NCBI RefSeq assembly: GCF_003023845.1
Contig: NZ_PYFT01000001.1
Coordinates: 1,426,001 to 1,490,000 of the forward strand
Direction: 5' to 3'
Length of the DNA stretch: 64,000 nucleotides
Source: Adhaeribacter arboris
GTDB taxonomy: Bacteria; Bacteroidota; Bacteroidia; Cytophagales; Hymenobacteraceae
The notes beneath the pieces are model-generated. The model made no database searches. It was not told the DNA's origin and worked only from the letters and a program-made list of their open reading frames with translations. Below are positions 26,770-36,852 of the stretch, piece after piece. The position numbers and the translations under genes are program-made. Position 1 is the stretch's first letter, and every line of letters starts with the position of its first letter.

Positions 26770-28875
26770 TTAATTTATTCCTTTAACGGGAGTGGCACAT
26801 TGTACCGATTTGTCGTAGGCTATACCCCCAGCTAAATTTTTACCTGCCGCACTGGCAATTGGCTTAGGTGCAGTCTTTAGTTTAGGCATGCGTACTACCG
26901 GGTTTTGCGAGAAGAAACCATTGGGCATTAAGGTAAATTTCACTACGTGCGGCGTCATAATTGGCCATTCTTCGGGGCGAACAATGTGGGTTACTCCGGC
27001 TACGTACCACATAACCAAGTCCTTATTTTCGATATTACGGTTGGCAGCGGTCCAGGTAGGTAAACCGGCATTCTTTAACTTAGATTCGGGATATTCGCCG
27101 GCCGGGTATATTTCTTTTTCATGTAAAGGCGTTATCCATAAATGATTTTTTAAGAAGCCGGCCCGGTTCATGAGTGAGGAACCTTCCATGGCAAATGGCT
27201 TCACGCCGGGGCTTGGCATCAGCATGTAAGACGAATGGTGCCCCCATTTATCCTGTACCTGTTCGTTCATTATTTTCCAATGGCGGGCACTAGCAATATT
27301 ATTAGAACGTTGGGCCTCTTTCTCATTTTTAAGGTGCGTCATTTGAGCAACCATGGTACTTTTTAAGGGATTCAGCTCTTTTTCAAGAACAGAAACGGTA
27401 TTCATTTCAGCTACGGAATTAATCGGGCCATCCACATCCATATCCATGCGGTACACAAAGAAATGCTGGTGGTTTACCGCTTCTACGTGCTCGCTTACCA
27501 GGGTACCGTAATAATTACCTTTGTAGGTATCGTCCGGCGCTCCCGGTAAATCATTCACCCGTTGTACACCCCGAATATGCACAATACCGTTTAATTCCGT
27601 AACAACATCAATATTGCCGTCTTGCTTAAATACCCATTTAAAACCATAATCATAATTCCCAATAGTAGTAAAATACTTAAGGGCCAAATTGGTAGATTTA
27701 CGACCTTTTTCATTGTGGCGCCAAAGTGGTCCATCAAATTCTTCGTAAACCGCAATAGCTCTTTCAAAGGGTTTAATCTTTCCTTGTTCGTCGTGCAGGG
27801 TGGTGGTTAAGTAAACGGCATTTTCCGGGGCATCTACGCCGGGCGTCATGGGCCGGGCTTTATCTTGGGCTAAGCGGTAGGTACCTACGTCAAAATAATT
27901 ATTGGAAGCATTTAAAATATCCGGAGAACCATAATTTACCACCATTTCGGGCATTGAACCGCGGTACATAACGGACCGCCATTTGCCGTTATCTTTATAA
28001 GAAGCTTGGTAAATAATCAATCCTTCGCGGTTACTGATGCCATACCGGAATTTCCAGTTATTCCAGGTTATTTCGTGGCCTTTAATAGTAAAAGTAGCGC
28101 CATCGGGTTGCGTAATTTTCAAAGGTTTAGTATCCGGAATAGTAGCAATCGCCGAATCTTCCTTGAAGTAATTCACATCTATTGGTTCAGAAAAACCCTG
28201 ACCCTGGTCCACAATTTTTAAAACTTTATGATCCGTTAAATCCACAAAGGCATACAAGCCCATAATAGGCAAGCGGCCGTGTTTTTTGTTTTTGTAATGC
28301 GCCGCAATAATTTTCTCTCGGTGACCAATGGGTCCCATACTTAAATCGGAAGCATCGTTGCCGTGGTGGATAACCGAATCAATGGAAATACCCCGTTTTT
28401 TCAGAGCAGAAACCCACTCGGCATTTTTAATCATGGTAGAATTTAAAGCTACGGAGTCGGCTTTAAATTGTCCTACGGGCTGCATTTTATCCAGTGTATC
28501 AATCCCTAATACCTTCCGGTTTTTTAAATCGAGGGTTACTTCGGAGAGAATATTTTTTTTATAATGATAAATACTGGCAATGGCTTCGCGCCGGAAGGGT
28601 TGACCGGGCTTAAAGGAAAGCACTTCGGCTTTGGAAGGTTCGTTTAATTTAATAAAGGAAAAGAAATGCTCTTTATCAAAGATTTTATTTTTAATTAATA
28701 TTTCCTTAACCAGCTTAATTTCTGTAGAATCCAGCGGATCAAGCGGGTGAGCCAACATAACATTATTGGCCTGACTGGCATTGGTTTCAGCTTTACCCGA
28801 CTGGGAGCACCGGCTAAAAGCCACCGTTATGAACGAAGCACTGCAGGCAATAGCTAGTAAACGTAAGTTTTTCAT
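26770..28875 (-). CDS. Copper/TPQ amine oxidase (primary-amine oxidase), secreted
   Basis: A 701-residue quinoenzyme that oxidatively deaminates primary amines to aldehyde, ammonia and hydrogen peroxide. The topaquinone precursor is Tyr408 in T-x-G-N-Y-D-Y; catalytic base Asp329 (YFDVGTY); copper ligands His469 and His471 (HQH), with a third His later. The N-terminus is a lipoprotein-like signal (FSRC near residue 23). Length is normal. It follows susD by about 210 bases on the same strand and precedes the decayed lipoprotein gene and sco. The placement suggests use of amines or amino sugars gathered by the SusCD system. Confidence 0.92.
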   Translation of the reverse strand: MKNLRLLAIACSASFITVAFSRCSQSGKAETNASQANNVMLAHPLDPLDSTEIKLVKEILIKNKIFDKEHFFSFIKLNEPSKAEVLSFKPGQPFRREAIASIYHYKKNILSEVTLDLKNRKVLGIDTLDKMQPVGQFKADSVALNSTMIKNAEWVSALKKRGISIDSVIHHGNDASDLSMGPIGHREKIIAAHYKNKKHGRLPIMGLYAFVDLTDHKVLKIVDQGQGFSEPIDVNYFKEDSAIATIPDTKPLKITQPDGATFTIKGHEITWNNWKFRYGISNREGLIIYQASYKDNGKWRSVMYRGSMPEMVVNYGSPDILNASNNYFDVGTYRLAQDKARPMTPGVDAPENAVYLTTTLHDEQGKIKPFERAIAVYEEFDGPLWRHNEKGRKSTNLALKYFTTIGNYDYGFKWVFKQDGNIDVVTELNGIVHIRGVQRVNDLPGAPDDTYKGNYYGTLVSEHVEAVNHQHFFVYRMDMDVDGPINSVAEMNTVSVLEKELNPLKSTMVAQMTHLKNEKEAQRSNNIASARHWKIMNEQVQDKWGHHSSYMLMPSPGVKPFAMEGSSLMNRAGFLKNHLWITPLHEKEIYPAGEYPESKLKNAGLPTWTAANRNIENKDLVMWYVAGVTHIVRPEEWPIMTPHVVKFTLMPNGFFSQNPVVRMPKLKTAPKPIASAAGKNLAGGIAYDKSVQCATPVKGIN

Positions 28876-29084
28876 CTGTTTTTGGGATTTAGTGGTATAA
28901 GAGATATTCTTAAAAAATGGTGGGTATACAGAACTATTAAGGAGAGTTTTTTTCGTTTTTATAAATGGAAATTTAAATAATCGGATGTCTGGGAGAATTC
29001 TTTCCCTGCCCCTCCGAAGGGTACCTTGTAACTTAAAGAAAAAGCTTTATGGTAATGAAGTTTTAATTTGTCAGGTAGTTATGT

Positions 29085-30545
29085 TTATTTATCCCACCAA
29101 ACCCGGGTATCCATAACATCGGGTCCCTGACGGGCTACGGCCGCTTCGTAGCTGGCTTTGTTCAAACTAATTTCCTGCAAGGGATAACCCCGCCGCCGGG
29201 GAATTTCTCTGCCCTGAGCGGCATCCGGAGCCGGCAGTAAAGCAGGATAATCTAACCGGCGCCACTCCGACCACGCTTCTATGCCTTGCAAGTACAACGC
29301 GAGCCATTTTTGTTCGCCGATGGATTTGCGGTAATTAGCCAAATCGAAAGCAATACTGGGTTGCGCCAGGTACGTATCTATTTGCGCCTGGGGCACGTCC
29401 CAGTATTGCATGGAAGCCGTAATAGCCGCCTTATACAACTCATCCGGATTCCCGTTGGCCCAGCCGCGAGCAGCCGCTTCGGCTTGCAGGAATAGAATTT
29501 CGGCGTAAGATTGTAAGACCAGTTTTACATCGGCAGCTAAAACCCGCGAACTTTGAAAAGAAACGTTTTTATTGTTGACGCTACCAGCAATGGCGGCGCT
29601 AACGCCATAAGGCATCCCCACAAATCCGCCCCCGTTTTCTTTTTCCTGGGCATACGCCGAAATCCGGGGATCTTGTAATGCCAGCATTTTATTAATTAAA
29701 GTATTGGCAACCGCAATGGTAGGCGTACCGATGTAATAAGCATTGTATAACGGACTATAATAAGGAGCCGCTGCCATGTACTGAAACGTAGCCATTTGAT
29801 CGTTGCTCGCGAAAACACCGGCACTTAATGCTTCCTGCACCGTTTTAGCCGCTTTATCCGGATCTACTTCGGACAGCCGCATGCCCATCCGCAGTTTTAA
29901 AGATTGGGCGAATAGCTTCCATTTGGTCATGTTGCCGTTGTAAAATAAATCGCCCTGAATATCACCGGCAGTTACATCTATTTGGGCGGTGGCTTCGTCG
30001 AGTTCTTTAATTAAATCGGTGTAAATAGCGGATTGCGGATCGTAGGCCGGAGTAGTATTAGCTAATCCCCGCAAGGCTTCGCTGTAAGGAATATCGCCCC
30101 AGATATCGGTAATAATCTGAAAAGTCCAGGCTTTCAGAATGCGAGCGACGGCCACCTGGTTTTGATTTGGGCCGGAGGCAACCACGATTGCTTTGGTTTT
30201 TTCATCGGTATTCAACCGGATAATTTCCGTTAAATCCGTCAGACCGCCTTTGTAGAATTCGGTAAAATCAGCTTCCCGGATGGCATACCGGTCGTCGTCG
30301 GTGTACAAGGTGGAAGTCCACATTTGCATGTAGCGCATCCCAATGGCATCCCAATTGGTGGTGCGGTTCATGCCAAAAGCTTCCTGAATAATGCTTCGTT
30401 GCGCACTGCTCAGTAAAAATGCGGTAGGTACGGTGGTAGGATTGTTCGGGTCGGTGTTAATTTCCTCGAAATCAGATTCACAAGCCCCAACGCTGAACAG
30501 CAGTACAATTAGTAAAACCAGTTTCGTTATATAGTTCGTTTTCAT
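29085..30545 (-). CDS. SusD/RagB-like nutrient-binding outer-membrane lipoprotein
   Basis: A 486-residue lipoprotein; lipobox V-G-A-C at about residue 22, then ESDFEEINTDPNNPTTVP, the typical SusD-like opening. The rest has the helical TPR-type SusD fold, including R-I-L-K-A-W-T-F-Q-I-I-T-D near residue 130. It acts as the lid that captures ligand for the SusC channel. It starts 33 bases after the susC stop, so the two form one transcription unit. Ligand is not deducible; it could be a glycan, peptide or amine-bearing polymer. Confidence 0.92.
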   Translation of the reverse strand: MKTNYITKLVLLIVLLFSVGACESDFEEINTDPNNPTTVPTAFLLSSAQRSIIQEAFGMNRTTNWDAIGMRYMQMWTSTLYTDDDRYAIREADFTEFYKGGLTDLTEIIRLNTDEKTKAIVVASGPNQNQVAVARILKAWTFQIITDIWGDIPYSEALRGLANTTPAYDPQSAIYTDLIKELDEATAQIDVTAGDIQGDLFYNGNMTKWKLFAQSLKLRMGMRLSEVDPDKAAKTVQEALSAGVFASNDQMATFQYMAAAPYYSPLYNAYYIGTPTIAVANTLINKMLALQDPRISAYAQEKENGGGFVGMPYGVSAAIAGSVNNKNVSFQSSRVLAADVKLVLQSYAEILFLQAEAAARGWANGNPDELYKAAITASMQYWDVPQAQIDTYLAQPSIAFDLANYRKSIGEQKWLALYLQGIEAWSEWRRLDYPALLPAPDAAQGREIPRRRGYPLQEISLNKASYEAAVARQGPDVMDTRVWWDK

Positions 30546-30578
30546 GCGGATATACTTAAGGGAGATTTAGAAATAGAA

Positions 30579-33500
30579 TTAGAAGGAAGCATTCAGGTTA
30601 AAGCCGAAGGAGCGAACACTGGGTAATTGCGCTGATTCGATACCCTGCACGTTACCGGAACCAAGCGTAGTTTCCGGATCAAAATGAGGGGTTTTACGCA
30701 ACAAAACCGCTAAGTTCCGGCCAACCAGGGAGAACGAAAGATTTTGCAGCGGCAGTTTGGCGTAAAACTTTTTCGGGAAAGTGTAGCCGAAACGAATTTC
30801 TCTTAGCTTGATAAAGGAAGCATCAAAAATGTGCATTTCATCGATGTTCGAGTCTTTCCAATACGAAGCCGCGTTAATGTAAATGTTATTTTGTTCGCCA
30901 CTTTCATTTACTCCTTCCAGTCGAATACCGCCCCCATCGGCCACGGCATCTCTTACCGGATTTCCTTTATCGTTCAAGCCCGTAGTTTCTTGTAATAAGC
31001 CAGCGTAGGTTCCGGTTTCGCTGGTAATAGAGTACACTTTACCACCTTTCCGGAAATCAAATAAGGTACTTAAACTTAAATTTTTATAGGTAAAAGTGTT
31101 GTTCCAGCCACCGGTATAATCGGGCAAGGTGCTGCCCAAAACTTTGCCGGGTTCCGGAATGTAAAATCCTTTGCTGTCAATTAAGCGTTGGCCTTGGGCG
31201 TTCACCGCAAAACCGGTTCCTACCAAAGTACCGTAAGGCTGGCCCACCCGGGCATTTACACTCACGTCCGAGGTATTGGTGATACCTAACTGGTAATTTT
31301 CCTGGCCTTCGGCTAAAGCAACGACCAAACTCTTATTCCGAGCCCAGTTAAAAGTTACATCCCAGTTAAAGCCGTTTTCAGATGTGATTGGGGTTCCGGT
31401 TAACACTAACTCTAATCCTTTATTCGTGATTTTACCGGCATTTACAATGGCAAAACCGTAACCGGTAGTTCCGGAGATAGGCAAGTCTAAAATTTGATCC
31501 GTAGTAGCTTTGTAATAATAAGTTGCATCTATTCCTACCCGGCCGGTTAAAAACCGCAAGTCGCCGCCAAATTCATAAGAAGCCGTTCTTTCGGGTTTTA
31601 AAACGGGGTTATTCCGGATATCGGGTACATTGTATATCTGATAAGTACCAAATGGGTTATTTGGCGAATAAGTTATTCCCAAACGATACGGATCGGTATC
31701 ATTCCCTACCCGCGCCCAACCGGCTCGTACCTTACCAAAAGAAAGGAAATGGCGGGAAGGAAGCAGTTCGGTAAAAACTAAACTGGCCGAAGCCGCCGGA
31801 TACAAGTAAGAATTATTATCAATGGGCAGCGTAGACGACCAATCGTTGCGTAAGGAGCCATCCAGGTAAAAAATATCTTTAAAGCCCAAAGTAGCACTAC
31901 CGTACACGCTGTTTACCGAACGTTCCCGCGAATAATCTATTATATCCGGCCGGTCCACGGATGCTTGCAGACTGTAGAAATTCGGGACACTTAATCCACC
32001 GTTGGTGCGGCCATAATTCTGGGTGTAATTTTCCCGGCGGGCATTGGCTCCCAGGTTAACGGCCACCGAAAAATCGGTCCCTAAATCGCGGTTATACTGC
32101 GCTAAGAACTCGTAGTTATTTTCTTTTACGTGCCGAATGTCCTTTAAAAACATACTGCCGTTTACATGGTCCGTCGGCGCCCGGTCGGTAATCCGGAAAT
32201 CGTAAAAATCGGTGCGGGCAAAGCCAGTTACAGTTAGGTGGGGGTTGATGGCGTAAGAAAGCGATACATTACCGAATACTCTCTCCCGCTGGTCGTCGCT
32301 GTAAGCTTCGTATAATTCAAAGTAAGGATTATCCCAGTAAAAAGGCTTTAAATCTTCCGGCCCGGAAAGGTTCCAGACTCTTTGGGTACCATCCGGATTC
32401 CGGTAATTTTTCAAAGCTTTTAAATCCAGTTGTCTTTCAAACCAAGTATTAAAAGACGATACGACACTCATGGGTCCGTTACCCACGTAATCGCCGGTTA
32501 CGGGCCGGCCATGTACTTTGGTATTAACATAATTAACTTTGGCCGAAGCGGTTAACTTATCGGTTAACTTTCCGGAAATGTTCATGCTTAAGGTGTTCCG
32601 GTCCATCTTACTGTTAGGCATGGTGCCCTGCTGGTTCAGATTGGTGTAGGATAACCGAATATTGGTCTTATCGTTCCCGGCGGAAAAAGCAATATTATTG
32701 GTGAAGGTTTTACCGGTTTCATAAAAATCTTTTACGTTATCGGGGTGGGCTACCCAGGGAGTAAGTTTGCCAAAATTCTCGCCGGGCACAAAGCTATCCC
32801 ACTGCCGGACCAGGCGGCCGTCTAACTTAGGCCCCCAACTTTCATCGGCCGAAAAGTTAACGATGGGTTCGCCCTGGTATAAATCAAAAGTTTGTTTAAA
32901 CCCGCCGCCGTACTCATTCTGGTATTTGGGCAGCATGTACACCTGGTCGAAGGTAGCGCTGGAGTTAAAAGAAATGCCAATACCTTCGGTGTTTTTACCG
33001 CTTTTGGTTGTTACCAGCACTACCCCGTTAGCCGCCCGGGAGCCATAGAGCGCGGCCGCGCTGGGCCCTTTTAAAACCGAAATAGATTCAATGTCATCCG
33101 GGTTTATATCCTGCCCCGCATTTCCGTAATCGCGACCGCCGTTGCCGGTTTGGGTATCTTGGGAGTTAAAGCTGGAATTATCAATTGGGGTGCCGTCAAC
33201 AATAAACAGTGGTTGATTATTACCCGATACCGAGCCTGATCCCCGGATAACAATGCGCGAAGAGCCACCGATATTCCCCCCCGCACCCGTAATTTGAACC
33301 CCGGATAGTTTGCCTTGCAAGGCATTTACAAAGTTAGTTTCCCGGGCCTGGGTCATGCTGCGGGAATCGATTTTTTGCACTGAATAGCCCAATGATTTCT
33401 CTTGGCGGGCAATTCCTAAAGCCGTTACTACTACTTCCGAAAGTGCTTGTACATCCGGAGCTAAGGCTATGTCATACACATTGGTTGTACCAAGAGGCAT

Positions 33501-34109
33501 TTCCTGGCTAACGTAACCAATAAAAGAAAATACTAAGAATCCGCTGCTTACGTTCGAGGCAACTTCTAATTGGTAGGTACCATCCACGTTGGTAATAGTA
33601 CCCGTAGAAGTACCTTTTAGCAAGATATTAACTCCCGGTATGCCCTCCCCGCTGTCTTTATCCGTTACTTTGCCCGTTAATTTTAGTACCGCTTTTCCTG
33701 GTTCTTTAGAAGCGCGACTTTCTACTTTGTGGAATTCCGTTTTCTGCGCTTCTTCTTTAAACAATAGATAAAAACCTTTCCGCGGTTTGTGGTACTTAAT
33801 TTTTAAATCTTTTAATACTTTGTTTAAACTCGATTCCAGGGCATTTTCTTCCTGCGAAGCAGCGGCCACTTTTGAATCAATTTCCACTTTTTCAATTAAG
33901 CTGGTTTGATAAGCAATAGAGACCTTGTATTTCTTTTCAAGCTCTTTTAATACTTCTTTCAGGAGAATTTTCTCCTGGTTATTATCCGCCGGCAAAACCC
34001 GCGCGGAAGAATGATACGCTACTGTAGCTACCGTTTGCGATAAGGTGGGCAGTTGCATTCCTGCGGTAGCTAACATAATACCTAATATAGTTTGAGTAGA
34101 TTTATTCAT
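30579..34109 (-). CDS. SusC/RagA TonB-dependent outer-membrane transporter with STN signalling domain
   Basis: An 1176-residue transporter. Domains: signal peptide (1-25), STN domain (about 45-130, KYKVSIAYQ...), a carboxypeptidase-like beta-sandwich (about 142-230, KLTGKVTDKDSGEGIPGVNI), plug (about 245-370 with LKGPSAAALYGSRAANGVV, the SusC hallmark) and a 22-strand barrel ending in aromatic FNLNASF. The STN domain lets substrate binding signal to the FecR/sigma pair encoded just upstream at 34532-36237, giving trans-envelope auto-induction. Pairs with SusD downstream. Confidence 0.95.
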   Translation of the reverse strand: MNKSTQTILGIMLATAGMQLPTLSQTVATVAYHSSARVLPADNNQEKILLKEVLKELEKKYKVSIAYQTSLIEKVEIDSKVAAASQEENALESSLNKVLKDLKIKYHKPRKGFYLLFKEEAQKTEFHKVESRASKEPGKAVLKLTGKVTDKDSGEGIPGVNILLKGTSTGTITNVDGTYQLEVASNVSSGFLVFSFIGYVSQEMPLGTTNVYDIALAPDVQALSEVVVTALGIARQEKSLGYSVQKIDSRSMTQARETNFVNALQGKLSGVQITGAGGNIGGSSRIVIRGSGSVSGNNQPLFIVDGTPIDNSSFNSQDTQTGNGGRDYGNAGQDINPDDIESISVLKGPSAAALYGSRAANGVVLVTTKSGKNTEGIGISFNSSATFDQVYMLPKYQNEYGGGFKQTFDLYQGEPIVNFSADESWGPKLDGRLVRQWDSFVPGENFGKLTPWVAHPDNVKDFYETGKTFTNNIAFSAGNDKTNIRLSYTNLNQQGTMPNSKMDRNTLSMNISGKLTDKLTASAKVNYVNTKVHGRPVTGDYVGNGPMSVVSSFNTWFERQLDLKALKNYRNPDGTQRVWNLSGPEDLKPFYWDNPYFELYEAYSDDQRERVFGNVSLSYAINPHLTVTGFARTDFYDFRITDRAPTDHVNGSMFLKDIRHVKENNYEFLAQYNRDLGTDFSVAVNLGANARRENYTQNYGRTNGGLSVPNFYSLQASVDRPDIIDYSRERSVNSVYGSATLGFKDIFYLDGSLRNDWSSTLPIDNNSYLYPAASASLVFTELLPSRHFLSFGKVRAGWARVGNDTDPYRLGITYSPNNPFGTYQIYNVPDIRNNPVLKPERTASYEFGGDLRFLTGRVGIDATYYYKATTDQILDLPISGTTGYGFAIVNAGKITNKGLELVLTGTPITSENGFNWDVTFNWARNKSLVVALAEGQENYQLGITNTSDVSVNARVGQPYGTLVGTGFAVNAQGQRLIDSKGFYIPEPGKVLGSTLPDYTGGWNNTFTYKNLSLSTLFDFRKGGKVYSITSETGTYAGLLQETTGLNDKGNPVRDAVADGGGIRLEGVNESGEQNNIYINAASYWKDSNIDEMHIFDASFIKLREIRFGYTFPKKFYAKLPLQNLSFSLVGRNLAVLLRKTPHFDPETTLGSGNVQGIESAQLPSVRSFGFNLNASF

Positions 34110-34531
34110 ATGGCCGGAAAAATTTAAATTTTAGTGGAATAATTTAAATGAGACAAAGAGATTCCCAGTTTAAGCAGGTTGTAACCCGTTAAATTTTTAG
34201 CGTTTTGGCAATAAAGTTCTATTTAGCTATCCCTGCAAGAAATAACAAATATTAATATTGTTCTATTTTTAATTTACTTCCGGAAAGAAAACCCGAGAAT
34301 GAAAAAAGTTTAAAGGTTATTTACTTAGTTGGTATTTCTTTAAATTTAAAACTGTAAAAGGCGTAAATATTCAGGCATACTTTTTCCTTACGTCCGTAAT
34401 CAGGTATCCGGCTCGTGTGGTAGAATCTGGATTTATTTATACTTATGAAATAGATTTATAGAAATTGAGTGGATTTAAAGTTGCTTTCACTCACTGCTGC
34501 AGCCGAGTTTTATTGTATTCTAATTTACAAT
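34110..34531. other. Upstream region of the susC operon
   Basis: A 422-base AT-rich gap between fecR and susC on the same strand, expected to hold the ECF-dependent promoter. No TAnnTTTG -7 box was found near the susC start, consistent with use of an alternative sigma factor, but no specific promoter motif can be defined from one example. Confidence 0.4.
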
Positions 34532-35563
34532 TCACCGAATATCCTCCAGGTAAATAATATTATTTACTTTATTAACTTTGAGTTGAAACAAAGCAGTAAT
34601 ATCGCTTAACAATAAGTTGGCATCTCCTTTAGGCAAAGGGATAGAACCCGATGCCCGACGATTAAGTAAATTTTTATTTTTAACTTTTGTGTTCACTCCG
34701 TAAGTATCGTGCAATTTCTGCAACATTTCTCGCAACGAAGTGCCTTCGAGTAACCATTTATCATACGTCCAGGAATAATACTGTTCGGGGCTTACCCTAA
34801 CCTGGCGAATAATAGCTGAGGCATGATTTTGCTTTCTAACTTCTATCAAATCGCCCGGACGCAGATAAATACTTTTCTTATTGACGTTATTATTTAAATT
34901 CAGCTTTATTTTTCCTGTTTTTAATACAATATCACTAATAGTATTCCTATCGGAAATATTAAATTCGGTACCTAAAACTTCTACCTCTACTTGGTTGGAG
35001 AGATGAACTAAAAATTTCTTATTGTTTTTTAGGTGGGTTACTTTAAAAAAAGCTTCTCCATTTAGCCAAACTTCCCGCTCCCGGTTCCACCAATTACGGT
35101 TATAAGTGAAAGAGCTGTTACCATTTAAATACACCACTGAATTATCAGGTAAGGTTAACTGCTTCGTTTGGCCAAATGCTACTTTAACATTTATTTTCTG
35201 ATTTTGCCAGGTCAACCATCCTCCGAGAGCAATTACCATTATCCCGCTAATGGCTGCTGCAACTTTTAAAATTTGGTAAGTCTCTTTTTTAGAACTTTCC
35301 CGCAAAAAGATTTGCTTGCTCTTATTACTAAAATCTTTATTCGGTAATTCCAGAACTGTTTTTCTCCAAACTTCTTTTTCTGCTTTTAAAACCTGGGCAA
35401 GCACTTGGTCATTCTCAAAGGTAAATTCTTCCTGCCATTGCAGCGCTTGATCTACATGAGCCGGGTTTTCGTTTAACCAATTTTCTACCCGAGCTTCTTC
35501 TTCCTTGGAGCAATCACCCGAATAATATCGTCTGATTAAATCAGGAGTTACTCTATCTTTCAT
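34532..35563 (-). CDS. FecR-family anti-sigma factor / sigma regulator
   Basis: A 343-residue single-pass inner-membrane protein. The N-terminal cytosolic anti-sigma part (about 1-95, starting with D-L-I-R-R-Y-Y-S-G-D) is followed by a membrane helix near 103-121 (ISGIMVIALGGWLTW) and the periplasmic FecR domain (about 128-220, FGQTKQLTLPDNSVVYLNG, WLNGEAFFKV). It ends in a DUF4974 domain (about 265-340). It relays the signal from the STN domain of SusC to the ECF sigma factor encoded 116 bases upstream. Confidence 0.93.
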   Translation of the reverse strand: MKDRVTPDLIRRYYSGDCSKEEEARVENWLNENPAHVDQALQWQEEFTFENDQVLAQVLKAEKEVWRKTVLELPNKDFSNKSKQIFLRESSKKETYQILKVAAAISGIMVIALGGWLTWQNQKINVKVAFGQTKQLTLPDNSVVYLNGNSSFTYNRNWWNREREVWLNGEAFFKVTHLKNNKKFLVHLSNQVEVEVLGTEFNISDRNTISDIVLKTGKIKLNLNNNVNKKSIYLRPGDLIEVRKQNHASAIIRQVRVSPEQYYSWTYDKWLLEGTSLREMLQKLHDTYGVNTKVKNKNLLNRRASGSIPLPKGDANLLLSDITALFQLKVNKVNNIIYLEDIR

Positions 35564-35679
35564 TTGGTGAGTTGCTTGATCCGCTTTTTACGTTTTTGCC
35601 CTTCTATTTATACCGATTCACTTTTTATCGATCTACCCTTACTGTAAAATTAAATTATTTTAAAATAAGTATAATTTTA

Positions 35680-36237
35680 TCAAAAAAAGCTGATTAACTG
35701 GCGTCTTAGGCTGGAAATAGCACTGGAAATTTGCGCTTCTACCGTTTTTACGGAAGTACCCATTTTTTCGGCTACTTTGCTATAGGTCATACCGTGTTCC
35801 CGGTTCAGATAAAAAGCATCCCGGGTGCGGGGAGGTAAATTAGCCAAAGCCGCGGCGTAGCCTTTTATTAATTCCAGATGGGCAAATTTTTCTTCTAATT
35901 GGTTATCGGCGATATCTGCTTCGTTTAACTCATCGCGGGAAATAAATTTAATCTGCTTCTTTTTACTCGTTTCCCGCAACACAAAATTACGAGCGACGAT
36001 AATAATATAGGCCTTTACGTTTTTAATACCGGCTAAGTGCAAGGTTGCTCTTTGATCCCACAATTTAAGAGAGATCTCCTGAATCCAATCTTTGATTTGC
36101 TCCGGATCGCGCGAGTAGCGTAACAGAGATCGCGCTAAAGATTCGTAGTAAAGATGAAACAACTCTTGGAAAGCATCTTTATTATCCTGAGCAATTAATT
36201 CTAACAATTCTTTATCCGTGTAAATTGGCTTCTTCAT
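35680..36237 (-). CDS. ECF-type RNA polymerase sigma factor
   Basis: A 185-residue sigma-70 factor of the FecI-like group. Region 2 (about 22-92: FQELFHLYYESLARSLLRY, then W-I-Q-E-I-S-L-K-L-W) binds the -10 element. Region 4 (about 130-180: LPPRTRDAFYLNREHGMTY, S-V-K-T-V-E-A-Q-I) is the helix-turn-helix for the -35. It is the first gene of the sigma-fecR-susC-susD series and probably controls that series. Held inactive by FecR until substrate binds SusC. Confidence 0.93.
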   Translation of the reverse strand: MKKPIYTDKELLELIAQDNKDAFQELFHLYYESLARSLLRYSRDPEQIKDWIQEISLKLWDQRATLHLAGIKNVKAYIIIVARNFVLRETSKKKQIKFISRDELNEADIADNQLEEKFAHLELIKGYAAALANLPPRTRDAFYLNREHGMTYSKVAEKMGTSVKTVEAQISSAISSLRRQLISFF

Positions 36238-36852
36238 ACTATCTGGTAAATAAAATGGAACAATGCAGTATAGCCGGTCAAAAAAGAATCAATCGCCTGC
36301 CTCGCGTTACTAAGACTTTTTAACTTAGGTTTTAATTTTTTCTTAATAACAAAAGCTTGTTTTTGTAAATTATTCAAGGGTATACTGCATAGTTACAAAT
36401 ATTTACTTTAAAGGCCAATACTCGTTAAAAAAATCGAAATCGTGTAAAAGCACCTTTGTTTTAAATCAGTTTTTATTAAAAATTATAATTAATTAAGCAA
36501 CCTACCTATAATTTATAACCGTTTAAACGAAAATTTAAATTTGTAATCCTGTTGAATCAAGGTTGATAAGCAAGCCTTTATAGAAAATAATCAAGCTTTA
36601 ATTCCTCTAATTCCTTCTTTCCAGATGAACTTTATTTGGCAACTATAATTTTGAATTATTGAATAAGTGCGTAAAATAGTGATCGTTTTTCCAGACTATT
36701 GCTGAAAAGGTAAGCTTATAAATGACTCTATTAAAAGCTTAGAAAGATTAATTGGATGTTTTTTTTTACTATGAAAGCAATACTTAACAAAAAGAAACCC
36801 ACTTCATTTAAAAAAAACAAAGTGGGTAAGATAAGCTTGTAAATAAACCTGA
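36238..36852. other. Long intergenic region before the ECF sigma gene
   Basis: 615 AT-rich bases separate the alginate-lyase-family gene from the sigma factor. Apart from the hairpin at 36797-36837 nothing was recognised. A 23-codon plus-strand frame at about 36772-36843 (MKAILNKKK...) overlaps that hairpin and is not called. Confidence 0.4.
36797..36837 (-). terminator. Hairpin terminator of the alginate-lyase-family gene
   Basis: ACCCACTT (36797-36804) pairs with AAGTGGGT (36830-36837) across an A-rich loop. On the minus strand it is followed by TTTCTTTTTG, giving a weak intrinsic terminator 15 bases after the stop at 36853. Confidence 0.5.

Noticed and set aside
36772-36843. 23-codon frame beginning MKAILNKKK, resembling a leader of a lanthipeptide precursor
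   Set aside because: It overlaps a terminator hairpin, lacks a Ser/Thr/Cys core peptide, and no modification enzyme is nearby.
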